This document shows positions 1-4,274 of a DNA stretch of 6,457 bases, piece after piece. A program made the translations under genes and the position numbers. Origin of the DNA: Clostridia bacterium (lineage in GTDB: Bacteria; Bacillota_A; Clostridia; Christensenellales; Aristaeellaceae). Positions within the stretch are counted from its first letter, which is position 1. Each line of letters starts with the position of its first letter. The notes below the pieces were generated by a model that made no database searches, was not told where the DNA came from, and saw nothing but the letters and a program-made list of their open reading frames with translations. The stretch is taken from NCBI GenBank assembly GCA_017481185.1, contig JAFUPO010000390.1:1-6457 (forward strand), given 5' to 3'.

Positions 1-2
1 GA

Positions 3-509
3 GCAGCCCTCCTGAGCGCCCTTCATGAACAGGAGCGATCCGCGCCGCCCCTGACCCTTTTGTGGGGCGGGGTCAGCCCTTGGGCAGACGTTTGCCTGCC
101 CGCCTGGAACATTAATGTGGGCCTGTTTCTGGAAAGCCTCGCCCTTTGCCTGCCCCGGCTTTACCCCTGGGAAAAGGGGCTGGAGCGCGCCCGGTATTTT
201 CTCTCCGGCATCGGTTTGGGCCCGCACCTGAAGGGGTATCGCTACCTGGTTTGGATGACTGCCGCAGCCTTGGGCAACCCCGCCCTTTTAAATGCCGTTA
301 CCCTCACCCTGTATCCCCGAGCGGCTCAGGCCTTTCACACCTCCGCAGCAGCGGTGGAGCGGTGCGTTCGCCATGCCATTGAAGCCCTGTGGAGCCACGG
401 GGATCTGAATACCTTGGAGGCCTATTTCGGCCAAACGGTGGATCCGGAGCGGGGCAAGCCCACCAACCGTGAATTTCTGGCCATGGCCCGGGAGCATTGC
501 CGATTTTAG
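3..509 (+). CDS. Spo0A C-terminal-domain transcription factor, 5' end outside window
   Basis: The frame is open from the window edge to TAG at 507-509, giving 168 visible residues; the true start lies upstream, so the TTG at 60 need not be used. About the last 105 residues (from ~183) match the six-helix Spo0A effector domain: GPHLKGYRYL corresponds to PAHIKGYLYL of B. subtilis Spo0A, then a YPRAAQAF helix, the recognition-helix segment VERCVRHAIEALW (VERAIRHAIEVAW in B. subtilis) and the C-terminal GKPTNREFLAM. The domain binds 0A boxes as a dimer and controls entry into sporulation. The visible N-terminal part does not look like a normal receiver: no LKPF is seen, though ADVCLPAW sits about where it should be and could be a degenerate remnant. 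It is therefore probably a Spo0A paralogue or orphan effector rather than the phosphorelay master regulator; family assignment is firm, role is inferred. No terminator is visible before the next promoter. Confidence 0.85.
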   Translation, partial: AALLSALHEQERSAPPLTLLWGGVSPWADVCLPAWNINVGLFLESLALCLPRLYPWEKGLERARYFLSGIGLGPHLKGYRYLVWMTAAALGNPALLNAVTLTLYPRAAQAFHTSAAAVERCVRHAIEALWSHGDLNTLEAYFGQTVDPERGKPTNREFLAMAREHCRF

Positions 510-534
510 CCTGTGTAAAAAAGCATCCGTTCTG

Positions 535-563
535 GTGCCAACCTTTCCGAGATATGGTATAAT
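535..563 (+). promoter_or_regulatory. Sigma-A-type promoter with extended -10 for ytvI
   Basis: TATAAT lies at 558-563, preceded by TGG at 555-557, an extended -10 (TGn). A weaker -35, GTGCCA (4 of 6 matches to TTGACA), lies at 535-540 with a 17-nt spacer. Transcription would start near 570, giving a leader of only about 28 nt before the ytvI start. It reads as a housekeeping promoter, not an obvious sporulation sigma promoter. Confidence 0.7.
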
Positions 564-580
564 GGGAGTATCCCTTTGGA

Positions 581-600
581 AAGGAGGCTGCCTTTTGATG
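581..600 (+). promoter_or_regulatory. Shine-Dalgarno that sets the ytvI start
   Basis: AAGGAGG at 581-587 lies 10 nt before ATG 598-600. The same frame stays open upstream to an ATG at 469, but that start lies inside the preceding gene and upstream of the promoter, so 598 is preferred. TTG directly before the ATG is a possible alternative start codon. Confidence 0.8.
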
Positions 601-1704
601 CATCTTTGGGAACGGCTGAAGGACTGGAATCTGCGCATGAACGGCCTGCCCCGCAAGCTGGCGCTGGTGGCCGCGGTGCTGGCTGCCTGCTATTTATTAA
701 TCGCACTTTTTCCCCTGTGCTGGCCCTTTGTGCTGGCGCTGTGTTTTGCCCTGCTGATGGAGCCCCTGGTGCGGCTGTTGCGCCAGGCCCTGGCCAAATG
801 CCGCCTGGGCAATACCCTGGCCACCCTAACGGGGATGCTGGCGGTTTTCGGGCTGATCGGCTATGTAAGCATCGCTGCCGTCAGCCGCCTGGCTCGGGAG
901 CTATTGGACCTGGCCCGGTCCATGCCCCAATTGATCGTGGATTTTTCCGGCACGGTAACGGCATGGCTCTCCCAGCTTTATACGAACTTTGCCTATATGC
1001 TGCCGGAGAACTTTATGGCCCTGGCAGACAGCGCCCTAAACCAGGCGGGCAAGGAGCTTATGGGCTTTGCCACCTCTTTGTCTGCCGCCATTGCCTCCGG
1101 AGCCTTTGACACGGCTGTTTCCCTGCCAGCGGCTCTTTTGACCGTGGTGCTCACGGTCATGGCGACCTATTATTTAAGCGCAGACCGGCAGCGCATCCTG
1201 AGCTTTTTGAACCGCACCTTCCCCGAAAGCGTATGCCAGTGGGCCCTGCGGATGAAGAACGGCATCTTCAAGGCGCTCTTTGGGCAGATAAAATCCCAGG
1301 CGCTGGTATCGTTGCTGATTACCCTAACGGTGCTGGCAGGCCTGCTTTTGCAGAACAAGCCCTACTGGCTGCTCATTGGCCTCATCATCGGCGTGGCAGA
1401 CGCTTTGCCCATTGTGGGCGCAGGGCTGTTTTTAATCCCCTGGGCTCTATTTGGCTTTGTGACCGGGGATATGACCACCGGCATCGGCATGGCGCTTTTG
1501 TATGTGGCCACAATCCTGGTGCGGCAAATCTTTGAGCCCCGCATTGTGGGCAAAAACCTGGGGCTTTATCCCCTGGCCACCATGATGGCCATCTTTGCCG
1601 GTTACCAGCTCATGGGCTTTATCGGGATGCTGGCAGGCCCAGTGATCCTCAATATCTGCCGGGTGGTGCTGGAGGCCGACCGTGAAGCAAAACAAAACCA
1701 ATAA
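598..1704 (+). CDS. ytvI: AI-2E family membrane protein, YtvI-type sporulation integral membrane protein
   Basis: This 368-residue polytopic membrane protein has about seven or eight hydrophobic segments: two near residues 20-57, one at 75-97, then a ~75-residue more polar region, and the rest between 173 and 357. The family signatures lie in the C-terminal half: VADALPIVGAG (~267-276) and RQIFEPRIVGKNLGLYPLA (~309-327), the hallmark of the AI-2E/UPF0118 family. Length and the RQI-EP-IVG--GL-PLAT pattern match B. subtilis YtvI. Members move small molecules or ions; the YtvI subgroup is tied to sporulation by phylogenetic distribution, and its substrate is unknown. It has its own promoter and stands as a single gene between the Spo0A-domain gene and the rpsF operon. 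No terminator is visible after its TAA, so some transcripts may run into rpsF. Family is secure, the YtvI subgroup likely. Confidence 0.85.
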   Translation: MHLWERLKDWNLRMNGLPRKLALVAAVLAACYLLIALFPLCWPFVLALCFALLMEPLVRLLRQALAKCRLGNTLATLTGMLAVFGLIGYVSIAAVSRLARELLDLARSMPQLIVDFSGTVTAWLSQLYTNFAYMLPENFMALADSALNQAGKELMGFATSLSAAIASGAFDTAVSLPAALLTVVLTVMATYYLSADRQRILSFLNRTFPESVCQWALRMKNGIFKALFGQIKSQALVSLLITLTVLAGLLLQNKPYWLLIGLIIGVADALPIVGAGLFLIPWALFGFVTGDMTTGIGMALLYVATILVRQIFEPRIVGKNLGLYPLATMMAIFAGYQLMGFIGMLAGPVILNICRVVLEADREAKQNQ

Positions 1705-1731
1705 AAACGCCAAAAAGAAGCAGCAAACCCC

Positions 1732-1760
1732 TTGCAATTCAGCAAAAACCCTGCTATAAT
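1732..1760 (+). promoter_or_regulatory. Strong sigma-A-type promoter of the rpsF–ssb–rpsR operon
   Basis: TTGCAA (1732-1737) and TATAAT (1755-1760) are separated by exactly 17 nt, and TGC at 1752-1754 adds an extended -10. The expected start is near 1767, which places the structured leader at the very 5' end of the transcript. The strength fits a ribosomal protein operon. Confidence 0.85.
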
Positions 1761-1770
1761 CTTTTATTGG

Positions 1771-1821
1771 CACATCCTTGCGTTGCACAGCGATGCAACG
1801 CCATAAGTCCAAGAGGAGGTG
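1771..1821 (+). promoter_or_regulatory. Structured rpsF leader that can sequester the Shine-Dalgarno; candidate S6:S18 feedback site
   Basis: An inner perfect hairpin pairs GCGTTGCA (1780-1787) with TGCAACGC (1794-1801) around a 6-nt loop. An outer stem can pair CACATCCTTG (1771-1780) with CAAGAGGAGGTG (1810-1821): CAC/GTG, one A·G mismatch, TCC/GGA, a 2-nt bulge, and TTG/CAA. G1780 is shared, so the stems abut. Bases 1802-1809 form a one-sided 3' bulge. The outer stem covers the whole Shine-Dalgarno. rpsF leaders in many bacteria bind the S6:S18 complex through two stems with a 3' bulge; the CCG that I recall as typical of that motif is not seen here, so assignment to that family is inference. 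Confidence 0.55.
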
Positions 1822-1830
1822 AAAAGTATG
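1814..1830 (+). promoter_or_regulatory. Shine-Dalgarno that sets the rpsF start
   Basis: AGGAGGTGA at 1814-1822 is a full match to the 16S 3' end. ATG 1828-1830 lies 8 nt after AGGAGG. The in-frame GTG at 1819 overlaps the ribosome binding site itself and is rejected as the start. Confidence 0.9.
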
Positions 1831-2220
1831 AATAGGTATGAACTGACCTACATCATCGACACCGCGCTGGAAGAATCCGCTCGCAAGGAATTGATTGAGA
1901 AATTCAACCAGCTGATCGTGGCCAATGGTGGCGAGGTTGAGAAGGTTGATGAGTGGGGCAAGCGCCGCCTGGCCTACGCCATCGACTACAAGACCGAAGG
2001 CTACTACGTGCTGACCACTTTCAAGGCGAACCCTGATGTACCCCGCGAGATCGAGCGTAACCTGCAGATCAACGACAGCGTAATCCGCTATCTGGTGGTC
2101 AAGCTGGAGGAGAAGAAGCACAGCGTTAAGCCCCGCCCCGTGCGTGTGGCTGCTCCCGTCGCCGCTCCCGTGGCTGAGGAAGCTCCCGCTGTGGAAGCCG
2201 CTCCCGCTGATGCCCAGTAA
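1828..2220 (+). CDS. rpsF: 30S ribosomal protein S6
   Basis: The 130-residue product starts MNRYELTYIIDTALEE and carries the S6 core: the NGGEVEKVDEWGKRRLAYAI strand-turn-strand (~residues 34-53), the KTEGYYVLTTFKA strand and NDSVIRYLVVKLEE at the end of the fold (~95). S6 binds 16S rRNA in the central domain of the 30S subunit as a heterodimer with S18, which is encoded two genes downstream. The last ~35 residues are an Ala/Pro/Glu-rich tail beyond the usual ~95-residue fold, with four GCTCCCG copies at the DNA level (2152, 2164, 2182, 2200). The tail is probably disordered. It is first in the rpsF–ssb–rpsR operon, and the leader structure suggests feedback control. The stop is TAA. Confidence 0.97.
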   Translation: MNRYELTYIIDTALEESARKELIEKFNQLIVANGGEVEKVDEWGKRRLAYAIDYKTEGYYVLTTFKANPDVPREIERNLQINDSVIRYLVVKLEEKKHSVKPRPVRVAAPVAAPVAEEAPAVEAAPADAQ

Positions 2221-2245
2221 GGCACACTGAAAAGGAAGAGTAACG

Positions 2246-2668
2246 ATGAACAAATTGACCATTATCGGCAACCTGACCCGCGATCCTGAACTGCGCACCA
2301 CCCAAACGGGCGTTTCTGTGTGCACCTTCACCGTGGCTGTCAACCGCCGCCGCTACGGCCAAAACCAGGGCCAGCCGGAAGCTGATTTCTTCCGGGTCAG
2401 CGCCTGGCGTCAGCTGGGCGAGAACTGCCAGAAGTATCTGGCAAAGGGCCGCAAGGTCTGCGTCATGGGCCCTGTGTCTGTGCAGACCTATGAGGGCAAG
2501 GATGGTCAGACCCGTGCTTCCCTTGAGGTAACTGCCGATGACGTTGAGTTCCTCTCCTCCCGTCAGGATGACGGCGCCATGGGCGCTGCGCCTGCCCCCG
2601 CTCCCGCTGCCAGCAGTGCCATGAGCGGCGGCTTCATGCAGGTGGATGAGGACGAACTGCCCTTTTAA
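2246..2668 (+). CDS. ssb: Single-stranded DNA-binding protein
   Basis: The 140-residue product has an N-terminal OB fold (residues ~1-105): [41 protein letters not shown] (W54 for base stacking), [14 protein letters not shown] and the closing strand [12 protein letters not shown] short Gly/Ala/Pro linker follows, then the acidic tip VDEDELPF (133-140), which recruits replication and repair partners. It coats ssDNA as a tetramer at forks and repair sites. Its place between rpsF and rpsR is the standard bacterial arrangement. The ribosome binding site AAAGGAAG (2231-2238) is weaker than those of its neighbours, and the gap to rpsF is 25 nt. Length is slightly below the usual 160-175 because the linker is short. 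The stop is TAA. Confidence 0.97.
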   Translation: MNKLTIIGNLTRDPELRTTQTGVSVCTFTVAVNRRRYGQNQGQPEADFFRVSAWRQLGENCQKYLAKGRKVCVMGPVSVQTYEGKDGQTRASLEVTADDVEFLSSRQDDGAMGAAPAPAPAASSAMSGGFMQVDEDELPF

Positions 2669-2678
2669 CGCTTAATAG

Positions 2679-2697
2679 AAGGAGGTACTTCATAATG
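2679..2697 (+). promoter_or_regulatory. Shine-Dalgarno of rpsR
   Basis: AAGGAGGT at 2679-2686 lies 8 nt before ATG 2695-2697 (9 nt counted from GGAGG). It is much stronger than the ssb site, fitting the need to make S18 in step with S6. Confidence 0.85.
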
Positions 2698-2952
2698 TCT
2701 GAAGATCGTGGCGAAAGAAGGCCCCGTCCCCGTGGCGGCCGCAAGCCCCGTCGTAAGGTTTGCAGCTTCTGCGTGGATAAGATCGAATATATCGACTACA
2801 AGGACGTTAATCGTCTTCGCCGTTTCACCAACGAGCGCGGCAAGATTCTGCCCCGCCGTATGAGCGGCAACTGCGCCAAGCATCAGCGCCAGCTGTCTGA
2901 AGCCATCAAACGCGCCCGTGCCATCGCTTTGATGCCCTTCACCGTGGACTGA
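2695..2952 (+). CDS. rpsR: 30S ribosomal protein S18, zinc-ligand (C+) form
   Basis: The 85-residue product carries the S18 core: [52 protein letters not shown] ~20-residue Arg/Pro-rich N-terminal extension precedes it, making it somewhat longer than the usual ~75. C23 and C26 (CSFC) with C60 and H63 (CAKH) form a CxxC...CxxH set, the zinc-binding version of S18; many bacteria have a paralogue without these ligands that is used when zinc is scarce. S18 dimerises with S6 and binds the 16S rRNA platform. It is the last gene of the operon. The stop TGA is followed at once by an in-frame TAA, and an intrinsic terminator begins 14 nt after the TGA. Confidence 0.97.
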   Translation: MSEDRGERRPRPRGGRKPRRKVCSFCVDKIEYIDYKDVNRLRRFTNERGKILPRRMSGNCAKHQRQLSEAIKRARAIALMPFTVD

Positions 2953-2965
2953 TAACAAGCGAGTT

Positions 2966-3004
2966 AAAGCCCCTGATATGCCAAGCATATCGGGGGCTTT
3001 TTTT
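2966..3004 (+). terminator. Intrinsic terminator of the rpsF–ssb–rpsR operon
   Basis: A 15-bp stem pairs 2966-2980 (AAAGCCCCTGATATG) with 2986-3000 (CATATCGGGGGCTTT) with one G·U pair, a 5-nt loop CCAAG and a run of seven T (2998-3004). It acts on the + strand; the A run on the other side is too short (AAA) for efficient use from the - strand. Confidence 0.93.
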
Positions 3005-3012
3005 AATCAATC

Positions 3013-3050
3013 GCGTAAAGCCGCAAAAGGCAGCGTAAAGCTGCGCAAAA
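3013..3050. repeat. Short direct repeat between the two convergent terminators
   Basis: GCGTAAAGC occurs at 3013-3021 and 3033-3041, exactly 20 bp apart, each followed by a C/T-GC and A-rich tail. The second copy also forms a small hairpin GCAGC-GTAAA-GCTGC (3030-3044). No function is evident; the space lies between the + and - strand terminators. Confidence 0.5.
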
Positions 3051-3088
3051 AAACGCGAGAGCGGGGCTGCAAAAAGACCCGCTCTCGC
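3047..3088 (-). terminator. Intrinsic terminator of the mrnC–thyX–rlmB–yacP–sigH operon
   Basis: On the - strand, GCGAGAGCGGG (3088-3078) pairs perfectly with CCCGCTCTCGC (3065-3055), an 11-bp stem with a 12-nt loop, followed by G and seven T (3053-3047). It starts 11 nt after the sigH TAA and faces the rpsR terminator, so both convergent units end in the same short spacer. Confidence 0.92.
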
Positions 3089-3099
3089 CAATTGATGTC

Positions 3100-3759
3100 T
3101 TACGCCTCGTTTTCCTCGAGAAATTTTTCCAGCTTGCGCTTGACTCGCTGGAGGGCATTGTCGATGGATTTCACATGGCGGCCCAGGTTCTGGGCGATTT
3201 CCTGATAGCTTTTGCCATCCAGATAGGCGGCCAGCACCTCCTGCTCCAGGGAGGAAAGCACCTCGTCGATCTTCTCCCGGATGGCAGCCAGATCCTCCTG
3301 GGAGATGATCAATTCCTCCGGGTTGGAGGCCCGACTCTAGATGATCACATCCAGCAGCGTTCGATCAGACTCCTCATCGTAGAGGGGCTTGTTCAAAGAT
3401 ACGTAGCTGTTTAAGGGAATGTGCTTTTGCCGGGTGGCTGTTTTAATGGCCGTAATGATCTGCCGGGTGATGCACAATTCCGCAAAGGCCCTAAAGGAGG
3501 ATAGCTTATCCGGCTTAAAATCCCGGATGGCCTTGTACAGGCCGATCATGCCCTCCTGCACGATGTCCTCATGGTCCGCGCCGATAAGGAAATAGCTGCG
3601 GGCCTTGGAGCGCACAAAATTTTTATACTTATTCAGCAGAAATTCAAGGGCTTCCCCATCCCCGGCCTGGGCGCTGATGACCATTTCCTCATCCGCGCCG
3701 GGATCGTAGGGGAGCTCCTTGAGCTCCTCCTGCTCTTTGGGTTCCTCAAACTGACTCAT
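3100..3759 (-). pseudogene. sigH: RNA polymerase sigma-H factor, interrupted by an in-frame TAG
   Basis: Read through the TAG, this is a 219-codon sigma-70 family factor, nearly the same length as B. subtilis SigH (218). Codons 1-140 hold a Glu/Pro-rich N-terminus, the sigma-2 region with KYKNFVRSKARSYFLIG, the core-binding and -10-reading segment DHEDIVQEGMIGLYKAIRDF, then FAELCITRQIITAIKTATRQ and the linker up to TLLDVII. Codon 141 (3337-3339) is TAG. Codons 142-219 resume in the same frame with NPEELII and a complete sigma-4 region ending RHVKSIDNALQRVKRKLEK, which reads the -35. SigH controls transition-state and early sporulation genes, including spo0A in B. subtilis. A GAGGT site lies in the last codons of yacP, 8 nt before the ATG. 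Both halves remain conserved, so decay is recent, or the codon is read through, or the halves are used separately. Assignment as sigH is firm; loss of function is not proven. Confidence 0.85.
3337..3339 (-). other. In-frame amber codon inside sigH
   Basis: CTA on the + strand is TAG in the sigH frame, codon 141, between ATC and AGT. The alignment with B. subtilis SigH around it (TLLDVI to NPEE) needs no insertion or deletion, so one base substitution from a sense codon such as GAG, CAG or AAG would account for it. It lies in the flexible linker between sigma-2 and sigma-4. Confidence 0.95.
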
Positions 3760-3761
3760 GG

Positions 3762-4271
3762 TTATCTACCTCGGCGTAATTTTTCCAGCTCCTCCTGCTG
3801 GCGTGGGGTTAAATGATTCCACAGGGGGCTGCGCTGGAGGCCCTGCTGGGCCTTGTGATCTGCCAGCCCCTGTTTGGGGATGTGCTCCATCTCCCGCAAA
3901 AGCTCACGGGCGGAGAGGCGCACCGCGCCCACCGAAAGGATCTGGCTCTGCTCCAGGCCGTCGGAGGTGGCCACCCGCACCTGGCGGTACTTGGGGGCCA
4001 GAGCAGCCTGGCGCTCAATATAGGTGTCCGCCGTTTCCCCCTTCTTGGTGAACACCACCCGGGCATGGGGAAAGACCTCCTCGGTCCTCATCAGGCGGTC
4101 GGATTGGTGGGCGTCAAAAACCAAAACGACCTCCTCGCCGGTATAGCCGCCGTAATCCTCCATGAGCCGAAGGAGCCGATCCCGGCTCTCATCCAGGCTC
4201 CAGCCCGCTTGATGGGCCTTTTTCCAAGCCCCGATGATGTTGTAGCCGTCTACCAACAGAAGGGGCTTCAT
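3762..4271 (-). CDS. rae1: NYN/PIN-like endoribonuclease YacP (Rae1)
   Basis: The 169-residue product has a PIN-like NYN fold with the expected acidic residues: LLLVDGYNIIGAW (D8, N11), VVLVFDAHQ (D53), GETADTYIER (D82) and RVATSDGLEQ (D104), which together form a metal-binding site. In B. subtilis Rae1 is a ribosome-associated endonuclease that cuts mRNA in the A site of translating ribosomes. The C-terminal ~50 residues are charged and helical (PRQQEELEKLRRGR). The start ATG lies 3 nt after the rlmB stop, with AAAGGGG about 8 nt upstream. Its last codons contain the sigH ribosome binding site, and its stop lies 2 nt before the sigH ATG, so the two are probably translationally coupled. Position between rlmB and sigH is the conserved Firmicutes order. 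The stop is TAA. Confidence 0.92.
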   Translation of the reverse strand: MKPLLLVDGYNIIGAWKKAHQAGWSLDESRDRLLRLMEDYGGYTGEEVVLVFDAHQSDRLMRTEEVFPHARVVFTKKGETADTYIERQAALAPKYRQVRVATSDGLEQSQILSVGAVRLSARELLREMEHIPKQGLADHKAQQGLQRSPLWNHLTPRQQEELEKLRRGR

Positions 4272-4274
4272 GGC

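Noticed and set aside
60..62. TTG at 60 as the start of the Spo0A-domain gene
   Set aside because: The frame is open to the left edge with plausible coding sequence, and no ribosome binding site precedes the TTG.
469..597. Upstream extension of ytvI to the ATG at 469
   Set aside because: This would start inside the Spo0A-domain gene and before the promoter at 535-563. A strong ribosome binding site supports 598.
1447..2343. Long open frame on the - strand (298 codons) across ytvI, rpsF and ssb
   Set aside because: It lies antisense to three well-supported genes, crosses their promoter and leader, and its translation has no recognisable family features. GC-rich codon bias explains the open frame.
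3312..3345. A frameshift as the cause of the broken sigH
   Set aside because: Codons before and after the stop are in the same frame, and 3759 minus 3312 is a multiple of three. The defect is a single nonsense codon.
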